From contig JAJFZO010000094.1 in NCBI GenBank assembly GCA_021397835.1, positions 6,486,001 to 6,550,000 on the forward strand: a DNA stretch of 64,000 bases, given 5' to 3'. This document shows, in pieces, positions 48,919 to 60,795 of the stretch; position 1 is the first letter of the stretch, and each line of letters starts with the position of its first letter. Source of the DNA: Moringa oleifera. Its lineage: Eukaryota > Streptophyta > Magnoliopsida > Brassicales > Moringaceae. A program made the translations under genes and the position numbers. Below the pieces are notes generated by a model. The model was not told where the DNA came from. It saw only the letters and a list, made by a program, of their open reading frames with translations, and did not search any database.

Positions 48919-49533
48919 TGATTAAATCCTAAGATAGTGAACCTTTTGCTAGCAGATTGGTTCTCACGGGTTTATCTTTGCTTGCGTGTCAGGTAGGGGA
49001 AGAGGGGGAAAAGACCGGAAGGCTGACCTCGCCAGAAACGGTGCGTTTTGCCGAGGTCGGCAAAAAGGAGCTATAAATGGCAGCAAAACGGCCCCTCTTA
49101 GAGCGTTGTAAATGTCCTCAACGGCCTCCTTTCTCACTCTCCACTGTCACACGGACGCACCAGCATCTGGATTCCTAGATTTTTTCGCTGAATTGTTCTC
49201 TTTTCCATAAAAAGAGTTCACTCTGTTTCCACTGTTTCTGCCATTTGCTTAATTTGATTGATTTGAATTATGTCTCAGTGTTGCTTTATGGGACTGACTA
49301 TATATTAGCATTGCAAATGTATGGTTGGCCCAAACTTGAGCTGAGTATTCGCCATGGTTTCTTCTCCATGTTATAGCTTTGGCTTCTCATACACATAAGC
49401 CTTAAAGTTCAAAACTTTTTGTGGGTGTGATCTGAAAGTGAGATTAAATTATCTTTTCCGTAGAAGAGTTCTGTTATCTTTTGCAATTGGGTGATGCTCC
49501 GAAAGTTGGTTCTTCGCACAAACGGCTTGAATC
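48919..49533. promoter_or_regulatory. Shared upstream region of two divergent genes
   Basis: The 171-aa gene (minus) and the PPR gene (plus) start 615 bp apart. A GC-richer core at about 48960-49140 contains a plus-strand TATA-like box. The PPR leader probably runs from near 49105 to 49533 and includes several short upstream frames. The arrangement suggests a bidirectional promoter. Confidence 0.55.
49071..49079 (+). promoter_or_regulatory. TATA box (CTATAAATG) for the PPR gene
   Basis: A good match to the plant TATA consensus, located in the GC-rich divergent promoter core about 460 bp before the PPR start codon. A transcription start about 30 bp downstream would be expected. Confidence 0.55.
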
Positions 49534-51853
49534 ATGGGAGACGTTTTGAGGAATTCAGTTTCAGTTATTGTGGCATCAGATGGGTTGGCCTGCAAATATT
49601 ACTCCTTTACTCGGAGTAGGCATGGGAGTAGACTCTATTGTAGATCTCTTCACCATCGTTTGAACTGTGGTTTGGCCGTAAAAACAGAACGGCAAGCCGT
49701 TTTACCTAGGATGGATGAGTCTGTTGCAGTTTTGCGTATTCATTCTCGGCTGGACTGCAAAGGAGGAGAAAGAGACAAAGCGATTGAAAGGGGAGAAGAA
49801 GAGATTTGCATTGATCCTCCTAGAGAGAATTTGCCTCCTTCCGGTGATTTCACGGCTGAGCAGGGCTTGAGTTTTGAGCTCCATAGTGATGGAGAGTCTT
49901 GTGCAGCTCCAGAAAATATGAATATGGAGAATGAAGATAAGCTACATTTTCTCGAGGAAACAAATGAAGAGATCTTATCCAGACGGGTTTTGGCGCTCAG
50001 CAGATCCAATAAGGTCAAAAGTGCGTTAGAGTTGTTTAGGTCCATGAAACTCTCTGGTTTACAACCTAATGTACATGCCTCTAATTCGCTTCTCTCTTGC
50101 CTCTTGAGAAATGGACTATTTGATAAGGCATTGAGTGTCTTTGAGTTCATGAGGACAAGCGACATAACCACAAGTCATACTTATAGCTTGATACTGAAAG
50201 CAGTTGCAAGTGCTCATGGCTCTGATTCGGCTGTTAATATGTTTGCAGAGTTAGAAAGAAATTCCAAACAGGAGTTTGATGTGATTGTTTATAACACAAT
50301 GATATCTATTTCGGGCAGGGTGAAGAATTTGATTGAAACTGAGAGAATTTGGAGAAGCATGAAGGATAATGGTCATATTGGAACAGAAGTTACTTATTCT
50401 CTTTTGATTAGCATTTTTGTTCGCTGTGGGGAGAATGATTTAGCTCTTGATGCTTATAATGAGATGATCCGAAATGGATTGCCACCAAGTGATGATGTGA
50501 TGCATGCTACTATCAGTGCCTGTACCAAGGAGGGGAAGTGGGATTTGGCACTGAAAATCTTTGAGGACATGTTGAATGACAGGCTGAAGCCAAATTCTGT
50601 GGCATGCAACGCATTGATTAATTCACTTGGAAAAGCAGGAAAGGTTGAACTGGCATTTAAGGTCTATGGCATTATGAAGTTTCTGGGTCATGCAGCTGAT
50701 GAATACACACGGAATGCACTGCTTAGTGCTCTATACAGGGCAAATAGGCATGCAGACGTCCTTCAACTCTTTTATAGCATAAAACGTGGGCAGCACTCTC
50801 AATTGAATGTACATCTATACAATACTGCTTTGATGTCATGCCAGAAGCTTGGTTCATGGGAGAAGGCTCTTCAACTTCTGTGGCAGATGGAAGCTTCAGG
50901 ATTGTCAGTTTCAACATCGTCATATAACCTTGTTATTGGTGCTTGTGAGACTGCAAGGAAACCAAAAGTTGCACTACAAGTTTATGAGCGCATGATTCAC
51001 CAGAAGTGCACTCCAGACACGTTCACACATTTGTCGCTACTAAGAAGTTGCATTTGGGGATCTCTTTGGGATGAAGTTGAGGAAATTCTGAATGTAAGTC
51101 CACTTTTTCAAACGTGTTATTAAGATATGCTATTATGCTTCAGCGAATGTAATACTAATTGAGTGAAGCTCATCTTCACTGATCTGCTCTGCAAGGACTT
51201 GTTGACATGATTTGAGTTGAAAATTTGGAGGGATCATCACTTTGAAGAGATTGTAGACAAAAAGAAAATATGTCTTCTAAAATTTTGAACTCTTAAAAAG
51301 TTGATTTTTAGTCAAGAAATCTTAAAATGTTGATGGAAACTGTAATAACATGAAAGCTTTTTGCTTGCGTTTAAGCACAGATTCCAAAAATCGTGTGCTA
51401 TGCAAGAAATTTTTATTCCAAAAATGGTGGCAGATTTTTATGAATTGTCTATTGAGTCTATGCATTCTACTTGGAAAGGCTTTGGAATTTCTTTGTTCTG
51501 AACTCTTCACATATCAGGCCATCTTTGGGATACCTTTTCCTTCACATTTAAGTGTAATATACATGCAGAATCCTGTGATTAATTTTCTCATACTATTAGG
51601 AGAAATGTTGAAGCACTTTGATGTTGTGTGGTCCTTGACTCTGTAATTGACTTGGACATATTTTCTCTTTCTTTCTTCACAGTGGGTGGCACCAAATGTA
51701 TCTCTGTATAATGCTGCTATTCATGGAATGTGTTTAAGAGGAAAGTTCAAGTCAGCAGAGAAGCTGTACATGAGAATGCGAGAGGTTGATCTCAAACCTG
51801 ATGGCAAAACACGTGCCTTGATGCTTCAGAACTTATGGAAAGATTCCAAGTGA
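49534..51853 (+). CDS. EMB2076: Pentatricopeptide repeat protein, EMB2076 (At3g29290) type
   Basis: Two coding exons, 49534-51093 and 51683-51853, joined in phase 0 (donor GTAAGT, acceptor TTCTTCACAG), giving 576 aa. The start MGDVLRN resembles the orthologue. Residues about 1-145 are divergent and may carry a targeting sequence, with Arg/Ser-rich segments near 25-45. From about residue 150, tandem PPR motifs follow, including SALELFRSMKLSGLQPN, DLALKIFEDMLNDRLKPN and KVALQVYERMIHQKCTPD. The last motif is in exon 2 (NAAIHGMCLRGKFKSAEKLY). PPR proteins bind RNA base by base in chloroplasts or mitochondria. This P-class protein has no DYW or E domain. Loss of the Arabidopsis gene is embryo-defective by name. 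Its RNA target and organelle are not known to me. No stop or frameshift interrupts the frame. Confidence 0.92.
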
Positions 51854-53479
51854 ACAAGTCATTTATCGTGGTAACCCATATGCTGACTGATTTTCTTGCA
51901 TGTCAAAAGGAAAAATAACATTTGAAGGGAAGAAGAGCTAACCCATGATGGTCTTTGCCAGTCTGCATGTTTAAGTATGCATGTATAGTTGAATTATAGT
52001 TCAATGGGTTATAGCTGAAGAGGTGGCTTGTAACATAGCCTTGAAAATGAGCAGGTTTGAATATATTAATGTAACTTGTTATATAAATACAACAGGAAGT
52101 ATTTCTGTTCCATGTTCTTTCCTCTTTCATTCTTAACATCTGAAATCATACCACTACAGAAATGATCGGTAATATTCTGGTATTGAGCCTTCAATTTGAT
52201 CTTGGAAAAAGAGAGCACGGTGAAGGGCAAATCAGTAAGTTGCTCCAGAACTTCTTGTACTTTATGGGCTATAGTTCTTCCTCTTGGCATCAGTAATACA
52301 GAGAGAAGATGTCAAGTAGTTGAGCATCAAGCACAAGGTCATGGAGAGTTGGCAGATCCACTACAGAAATGGTACCTTCAGGGAGCCTTTTAAATGTAGA
52401 CTCTGGCATTCTTGTGGCCTTCAGCAGTTTTCCCTCAAGATGTTCTCCTGGGATTATCAGCAACCTAGCAAAGAAACCAAGCCGGGTAATTGTTAGGTTA
52501 ATGCTGGCAGCAAAACCTTTCTTCTGGATTTATCCTGAGGTGGCTTTAGTTTTAGAAGCCTTATGTTATATAACTCTTGGGAGGAAAACTGAACCAAAAG
52601 TTTAGTATGCAGATGTTTAGAGAAAATTCTTGAGAAGACTTTTCATGTTTATTTGGCCATATTGGATCCATGCATGAAGTGATGTTCTCAACTGATTAGC
52701 TACAGGGGGTTGACACATACATTGCGAATTTCTAACCATGCTCTTACTCAGAATTTACATGGCGAATGCTACAGCATCATATTAGGTGCTTACAGTTGTC
52801 TTCTTGAAGATGTTTACACAAGTTCTGATAAGCATGGGCTCATCTTCTGTGGGGTGTGTTGAGAGTTTTATCTTCAATTAAACAGTGCAGAAATAACCCT
52901 TTCTACTGATGAAAACAAATGAAAAGTGAGTAATATCTGAGACTAACAGCTATTATGTTTTCCCTTCACGCGTAGCATACAGGTCTAAGCTCATTAAAAA
53001 AATAAAAAAAAAAACCAGACTTGCATGTTTGCTCTGCAAGACAGGAATTTTAGTACTCACACATTCACCAGAAGCTGGACAACCAACCTGTGTCAGACAT
53101 ATAGTGGAGACTTTCGTAGTCTGCAATTCATTTGCACTTTTAACATGATAAAATTCTAGTATCTTTAGTAACCCTTCTAATAACTGAAGTAACTGAAGTG
53201 AAGGAATTACTCATGATACTCAGCTTCAGCTTCCTTCTGATTTTTCTCTTTCTTTCCACGTCACAGACTCAACCAGAACAGATAACTGACTATGAAAATG
53301 CTGCAAGCCAGTAGGACTACACCACAACCACTGAAAACTTGTGATCGCTTATTTGAAGGGGAAAGGATGGTAGTATAAAAGTGACAACTTCAAGTATATG
53401 ACCGTATGAGCACAGTATTTTCCATCCAAAATTTGTGTAAAACCTATAGCAAGGCGGGTAAGCCAAATACAACATTCAA
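51854..53479. other. Region between convergent PPR and CLPB3 genes
   Basis: 51854 to about 52150 is the likely 3' untranslated region of the PPR gene. The part near 53400-53479 belongs to the 3' end of CLPB3. Small frames between them (up to 78 codons) show no known family. No RNA gene is recognised. Confidence 0.55.
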
Positions 53480-56400
53480 TCACAGGGTTGGTGTAAAGGT
53501 TTCTTGGCCTTCTGTAGCTGGGGAAGCAGAATCAGTTTCAAGTTTCTTGAATATTAGCTTTTGCTGGGGCAGCTGACCATTGGAAAACGCTGTGACTTCT
53601 GTGTCAATTAAGACAGTATCCTCCTCCTTGAAGTCCCCCCTTAAGATGCCTTTGGCAAGTTCATTCTCCACATTCTGCTGAATTACCCTCTTGACTGGCC
53701 TAGCACCATAGTTTGGGTCGTAACCGAGACTTGCAAGAAGCTGCATAGCAGCATCTGTCACCTGGATTTTCATTTTGCGATCTGCAATTCTCTTTTGCAC
53801 TCGTTCTAACTGTAATGGTTATGCATAACAAAAGGTCAGGTGTGCCAAAAGGTCGCAGTACAGTTGAATAAGTGAAGATAAAGCCATGAGGACTTACTTG
53901 TAACCTCACGATGCTGCAAATCTGATCGCGGTCCAGAGGCTGGAAGACTATATACTCATCAACACGGTTCATGAACTCAGGGCGGAATATTGATCTTGCA
54001 GCATCCATCACTCGCTGTTTAATAGTTTCATAAGCTACCTCTTTTGGCAGACCATCCTCATCTGTATCGAGTATATACTGCGAACCGACGTTTGAGGTCA
54101 TAATGATGACTGTATTGGTGAAACTCACAGTACGGCCCTGGGAATCAGTTACTCTCCCATCATCCAAAATTTGAAGGAACACGTTGAATACATCACCATG
54201 GGCCTTCTCTATCTCATCAAAAAGAATTACTGCATAAGGCCTCCTGCGAACTGTTTCTGTCAACTGTCCACCTTCCTCATACCCCACATAACCAGGTGGT
54301 GCACCTATCAGTCTAGAAACCGCATGTTTTTCCATGTACTCGCTCATATCAATTCGTACAAGTGCGTCTTCAGTGTTAAACAAGTGTGAAGCAAGGGCCT
54401 TAGCCAGTTCTGTTTTTCCGACACCAGTGGGGCCCATGAACATGAAGCTGGCAATTGGACGATGAGGGTCTGAAAGGCCTGCTCGAGATCGCTGAATGGC
54501 CTCAGCGACTGCTCTGACTGCAGGATCTTGACCTATAACACGTTTATGCAGCTCTTCTTCCAAATGTAACAGTTTCTCCCTCTCTGATTGCTGAAGCTTG
54601 GAAATAGGAATACCTGTCCATTTACTAACAATTTCAGCAATATCATTCTCTGTGACTTCTTCTCTCAGCATGGATTTTCCTGAACTCATATATTCATCTA
54701 GCTCTTTTTCTGCACTAGCAAGTTGACGCTGCAATGTGTTCAGACTCCCATATTTAAGTTCAGCGGCACGATTAAGATCATATTCTCGCTCTGCCTGCTG
54801 GATCTCAACATTAACTCTATCAATCTGTATCAACGAACAAAGTAGTTAGTTATCTGATTATAACAAAAAAGAGAACCATTGATTATAACAACAAAGACAA
54901 CCATCATTTACGGTATGAGAAAAATAATTATATACCTCTTCTTTAATTGACTGGATGCGCGTCATGACAGACTTCTCATGCTCCCACTGTTCTGTCAACT
55001 CAGCCTGCTTTACCTTTAACATGGACAATTCAGCATCAAGTCGACTTAACCTGTCTTTTGAAGCTTTGTCTGTATCATTTGTAAGAGATAGCCTCTCCAT
55101 TTCAAGCTTCAATACAGAGCGGTTGATCTCATCAAGTGCAGTGGGTTTTGAAGTAATTTCCATTTTCAATTTAGCAGCTGCTTCATCAACCAGGTCAATG
55201 GCTGCAATTTGAGACTACATCAGCACCTCATATGACAACTGAGTAATTTTAGAATCTAACACAGATCAACTTACTCAGTAGACTTATCTATGCACTTCTA
55301 GGTACCTTTATCAGGTAAAAACCGCTCACTGATGTAACGGTCAGAAAGAATTGCAGCCGCAACGAGTGCACTATCAGAAATGCGAACTCCATGATGCAGT
55401 TCATATCTTTCACGCAGTCCACGCAGTATAGAGATTGTATCTTGCACTGTAGGTTGATCAACATAAACCTGCTGGAAACGACGCTCTAACGCTGGATCTT
55501 TCTCAATATATTTCCGATATTCATCCAATGTGGTTGCACCGATACATCGCAACTCTCCCCGACCAAGCATTGGCTTCAACAGGTTGCCCGCATCCATCGC
55601 ACCATTTGTCGCACCTGAAACAGATATCAATACCTCAATTGTTGCCATGTCTTTGATCTAATTGCTACAAGGCTACAGACCTCCAAATTTTATACAGATG
55701 CCAAAAGGATTTTCTGTGAAGAACAATTAGATTTACATGAAGTTCCACGGGCTAAATTTTGTGAATACAATTGAACAAACAACAAAACAAGAAGCAATGG
55801 AGTGGTAGAATGGGGGAGAAAGCTTTAAAGAACTGAACCATGAACATTCAGATATCTTTTCAGGCAATAGAACTGGATAACCAAGCATCTGAAAATGAGA
55901 CTTAGAAAGGCATATACCTGCTCCAACAACGGTGTGGATCTCATCAATAAAGAGGATAATCTGGCCATCTGATTCTGTTACTTCCTTAAGTACAGCCTTC
56001 AGTCTATCTTCAAATTCTCCCCGGAATTTGGCCCCAGCTATTAGTGCTCCCATGTCAAGGGATATAAGCTGTAAGAGAATATGCTGGCATCAGTATCCAA
56101 TTACAGACTGTAGCAGCAGTTGCCCACCCCAACTCCTTACCCAGAGAAATGAAAAGGATAAGAAAGTAAGAGGGATAGAAAAAGAGTTCATTCTGGACCA
56201 AGGCACTAAAGCTTAAGTTGTCCACCTTACGGTTCATAAGAGCAGAAGGTACGTCCCCTGCCACAATTCTCTGGGCAAGCCTGTAGGAAATGAACACTCA
56301 GATTAAAAACAAAGAAAGTCAAGAATATCTAGTAGTCAATCTGTCCTATCTAGACCTAAAAATAGAAAAGCCATATTTTAAACATAGCCTACAAGTAAAG

Positions 56401-59190
56401 ATATTAATGAAGCCTTAATCTTAGAGTATACCAACATAACGACTAGCCAGCAGCAGGGATGCTAGGTCATCATCTCATACTAGACCATGACAGAGTCATG
56501 GCCAGCGGCACAAAAGACAATAGCTAGTAGACCAGTCAAGTAAACACTAATGCTTACCCTTCAGAAATTGCAGTTTTCCCAACACCTGGTTCACCAATTA
56601 GAACAGGGTTATTCTTTGTTCTTCTTGACAGAATCTGGATGCACCTACGGATTTCATCATCCCTTCCTATTACAGGGTCAAGTTTTCCTTGCCTAGCCAT
56701 TGCTGTTAAATCTTTCCCATACTTCTCTAGTGCCTCATACTTCCCTTCAGGATCTGTAACCAACTCACAGGGTGAGACTTGGTTATGCTAAAAACAGGGA
56801 ACAAAAACATAGAACATGTAAAACTTCCAAAATGTATGAGCAATTAAAGCACCTTGAGCTTCATGAAGCATAGCTACGTAACAATAATCTTTAATTTCAT
56901 ATGAACAAGAGAATAACAACAAACGTGCTGAGTCAAAGATTTGTAAACAAATATCTTTCCTGGAAGAGAAGGACATCTCCCTCTTACATTGGTTACGGAT
57001 GAACAGTACTAACTGAATAATTAGAACTCAATGAAAATCATGTCATCAACTCTCCTTTTTTCTTTCCTACCAGGTAATAATTATTGCCATAAGTTTTGAC
57101 TAACTCAAAGATTAAAAAACCTGAAAAAAAGAAAAAATCACTGCAGAGGTGTAAGGAATGGAAATTGGTGCAGGGAGCGAAGATAGGGGGCAGGGAAGCA
57201 ACATGTGATTCATAAGCAAGGATGCAACTGATTTGCAGACAATCATGACTCTCTTCAATTAAGCAATTCACTTGATTTAGTAACAAACATAGAAAAGAAA
57301 AGAGGGAAGGGTAAAGAACATATTGTCACCTTGGTCAATAACTGATTGGCGTCCCCTGATGGATTCTATTGCAGATTTCAAGGTCTGATGAGATATTTGA
57401 AATTCCTTGAACAGTTGCTTCCCAAATCGTTGGTCCTGAGTGAATCCAAGAACCAAATGCTCAACAGAAACAAATGAGTCCCCATACTCTTTCTTATATT
57501 CCCTGGCTCGCTGAATCAATGCTTCCAAATCACGTCCCAACATTGAACCAGCTGATTCACCAAGGACCTGGCATAAGGAGGCAGCAACAATCAGGGAATC
57601 AGAAACAGACAGGCCAAGAAGAAAAAATTCCATTGATAAACAAAACGGCATGTTACTAGCTCACATAGAAGAACTGATGGATGCTATCATTTTAGCTCCA
57701 TGAGGGGGTGAAAGACTGCTTAATAATGCTTCATCAATGAATGCTAGTTGGCGCTGCATAATTACAGTCAATTTTAGTAATTTTCCTAACCTCGCCTGTC
57801 CAACCCAGTTACAAATCACTGGCAGCTAAGCTTCTAAGACATAAACCCAGAGCCTTTACTAACAAATACAGGATACTGATACAAATTAGCAAACACATTT
57901 TCATCTCTGTTAGTACCTTATGGAACTAAACAGATCAACTTTGAAAAGAAGGCTAATCTTACAAATCAAACCTCGATTACTGAAGCACTCAATCATGGTC
58001 CATCAAGAAAGGCACCAATTCCTGGCTTGACTAAATCTCAGTAAAAAAGAACTGTAGACACCATTGGTATTAGGGGATAAAATAAGGACATTTAAGGAAT
58101 TACCTTCGGCTGGCGTTGGATGAATTTATCAGTTGCTTCTAGTAAACGTGTGTTGTCAATCCCAGCCTTCAGAAAAATACGACGAGCAAGGCCATTCTTC
58201 TGCTCCAGGAGGGCCTTCATCAAATGTTCTGTCTCCACTATCTGATGCTTGTTCTCCTTAGCCACATCTGGAGAAGAAACTATAGCTTGCCACGCCATTT
58301 CTGTAAATTCTTGCTGAGTAATCTGTCACATTAATAGCCAGCACAACTCAACACATTACAGCAGAGTCAAGCTTAAATTGTCCATTACCCAAGGTAACCC
58401 GGCCCAAATTAGGGATGAAAGACAAGAGAGACAAAGATTTAACAGAAACCAAAATCAGAAGTAATAAAACGAGGACCAATATTTGGGCGACTCAGTAACT
58501 GTACCAAAATTTTGAAATGTGGACAAAACCTGGATTTATTCTGTGAGTTAAGAAAGTCATTATAAAGTAATTACTCCTACCAGGAAGGATTTTTCCAAAT
58601 GAAGTATAAGTTCAGAGTCCTAAGTTGCTGGCCGTCTTATCTTTTATATCACTGAAATAACAAAACTGATTCAAATTTGAAGAATTCAGACGGTAAAATT
58701 TCATCAATTTGTTTACTCACAATGAAAGAATATCATATTCTTTATTTTATTTTTTCTTTTTTTTTTAAAAAAAAAGATAGTCCATCACTCATCACTAATA
58801 ATTATGCAGACAAAACAAAGCTCAGACGACAAAGTAGCAAGAACCGACTCTCCTCATTCCAAAAGAAGCAAAACCCATCAAAATCGACACATACTCACAC
58901 TTATAAACACATATATTCAGAATAAGAGTACGAACGAGACTTACCCTTCCACTTGAAGCTTCACAGCGAACAACCAGCGGCCTCGACCTCCTCGACACCC
59001 GCTCAAGCCCGCGAGTGAAGAACCCATTTCTCTTCAATTTCAAAGCCTCGAGGGAGCTGGAGTTGGCAGGCAAGCTCAAAGAGAGCTGTGGCCGAGAAAA
59101 CAACACACTGTTCCTATTGGCAACCGGCTGCGACAGAGGAACAGATGCAGAGATGCCGATACCGCTAAACGACGCCATGGCTTCTGCCAT
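53480..59190 (-). CDS. CLPB3: Chloroplast ClpB3 (HSP100) protein disaggregase
   Basis: Ten coding exons: 59190-58945, 58322-58104, 57567-57330, 56753-56558, 56280-56226, 56068-55918, 55614-55306, 55201-54936, 54824-53898 and 53809-53480. They sum to 978 aa (Arabidopsis CLPB3/APG6 is 968). Residues 1 to about 75 are a Ser/Arg-rich chloroplast transit peptide ending near VRCEASSGR. Exons 2-3 form the Clp N-domain. NBD1 has Walker A GEPGVGKT at 288-295 and Walker B ILFIDE with the acidic pair at 361-362. Exon 8 and early exon 9 supply the coiled-coil middle domain, diagnostic of ClpB. NBD2 has Walker A GPTGVGKT at 691-698 and the pore loop GYVGYEEGG. ClpB3 threads aggregated stromal proteins through a hexamer with the plastid Hsp70 system and is needed for chloroplast development and heat tolerance. 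All key residues are present. Confidence 0.97.
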
Positions 59191-59600
59191 TGGCCGAGGA
59201 AAAGGTAAAGAGAGTTACAGAGAATTAAAGAAGATGGTGAAGCCTTTGCGTGGGAATGAGGAAACTAAGAAAGCCGTGTGTTTCCTTTGCTGCAGATTGG
59301 AAACGAACTTGTGATATTATTATAAAGACATCGCTGCGTACGGAAAGCTCATGGTATATTGTAGTAGATGCTAGAAAGAACTCGTGAAGCCTAGCGAGAT
59401 TCTTAGCATCTACAGAGCGAGTACACGCGCCGAATTCCACCATGCTCGTACACGTGGCTTCTGCTTCTCCATGGATATGATGTCCAAATACCCATTTTTG
59501 CTTTGCACATAAATAGTTTCGGACATTTATTTCATTTTCTTCTTTTTTAAAATTCAAAATCCTGCAAAGAACAGAACATCGAGAATTTTTTTTAATTTTC
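59191..59600 (-). promoter_or_regulatory. CLPB3 leader and core promoter
   Basis: In minus orientation a TATA-like TTTATAATA occurs at 59326-59318, placing the transcript start near 59290 and a leader of roughly 100 nt before the ATG at 59190. An imperfect palindrome carrying GAA/TTC blocks lies just upstream of the TATA box. Confidence 0.55.
59364..59413 (-). promoter_or_regulatory. Imperfect palindrome with heat-shock-element-like half-sites
   Basis: The left arm gtagatgctagaaagaa pairs with the right arm gattcttagcatctac around a loop of about 20 bases. The segment contains GAA and TTC half-sites (AGAAAGAAC, GTGAAG, GATTCTT) typical of heat-shock factor binding, though spacing is not a perfect nGAAnnTTCn array. 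It lies about 40-90 bp upstream of the CLPB3 TATA box. Confidence 0.5.
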
Positions 59601-59712
59601 CATTAATTTATAATATTTAAGGATTTTTTAAACCTTATCTCATATAGAAATCATACCCATGGTATTGTTAATGATGCAGTTTCCTTTATTTTCTTCTTTT
59701 TTTTTGTTACTT

Positions 59713-59730
59713 TATATATATATATATATA
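59713..59730. repeat. (AT)n microsatellite
   Basis: About nine TA units upstream of the CLPB3 promoter. Confidence 0.9.
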
Positions 59731-59752
59731 GCAGCATTGAAACTCCCCGGCG

Positions 59753-59866
59753 ATGCTTGCATGCAGGCATCCGCCAGATCCAGGAAGTCTAACTGAAGTA
59801 GTAGATTTGGCATTCCAGGGAGTAATTCCAGGTCATGCTTGCATTCCAGCATCCACCAGATCCAGC
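59753..59866. repeat. Diverged direct repeat, period 82 bp
   Basis: A 32-bp block starting atgcttgcatgcaggcat at 59753 recurs at 59835 with four or five substitutions; both contain ccagatccag. Confidence 0.85.
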
Positions 59867-60795
59867 AACTACCAGGGAGTACACTGGGCAGGATGCGACC
59901 ATTAAGTAGATGATGGCATTCAGAACCAACATACATCTGGAAGGCAATATCAAGAATGACTAGGTGTTTCATGGGTACCCAGTGTTTTAACAGAAGCTTC
60001 CAACAAATTGTAACACTTTATCAGCAGATGAAGAACACGTCATAGACCAGGAATTCATACAGCATGGCGTCAGATGATTCATATTTCAGGAAGCAGAAGT
60101 TTGTAATGCACTCCGGCTGCTTTTCAGGGAAGCAGCAAAATTCAACCATCATAGTGAAACATCACCAATGTTACAAGAAAAATTCGAATAAAATATCTTC
60201 GCAGACAATATCAATTGTTCATCAGAACTACGTTGTTACATTGAACAAAACTAACTCATTAGAATAATTCCAATACTGTTACTGCCTTTCTAGAAGAAGC
60301 AAGGTTTTCAAGGGGAGACGAATAAAGCATCGCATACCAACTTTGGACTACCATTTCTTCTTGGTAAACGTATGATAAACAACACAAATTGGACTGACAA
60401 GTCAGATTACACAACTATCACCGATTTTACACAAGGGGAGATGAATATTCAGTGCATAAAGACTTGCACTAGGTAAGACATAAGCTCGGATATAATTGCT
60501 TGACCACTCTAATCAACTCAACAAAGAAAGTAGGCTGAATGGATGAAAAATCAGCAGATATATGAAGATGTAGACCAGCAGAAAAATATGACCAGTATGA
60601 TAAATGTGCATGATTCCAACAGTCTTCTGTCAATCAACAATTCACAAATTTCTATATCTGTACCAGCTCCAACACCCTTTACCTGTTCAACAATTAACAA
60701 CACAGGGTCTATTTACTTTTACAGGCAGGAATTAGTATCTGCAATCAAGTAGTTCCATCAAACCCACCTGAAAATTGATGTCATCTTGCTGCAAC

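Larger units (their letters stand above)
59601..60795. other. Region between CLPB3 promoter and MUB 3' end
   Basis: Contains a poly-T tract, an (AT)n run and an 82-bp-period duplication, then unique sequence to the MUB stop codon that probably includes its 3' untranslated region. Small frames (up to 86 codons) are unrecognised. Confidence 0.55.

Noticed and set aside
52196..52605. Small plus ORFs downstream of the PPR gene
   Set aside because: They lie in the 3' flank, lack PPR or other motifs and do not join to any exon in phase.
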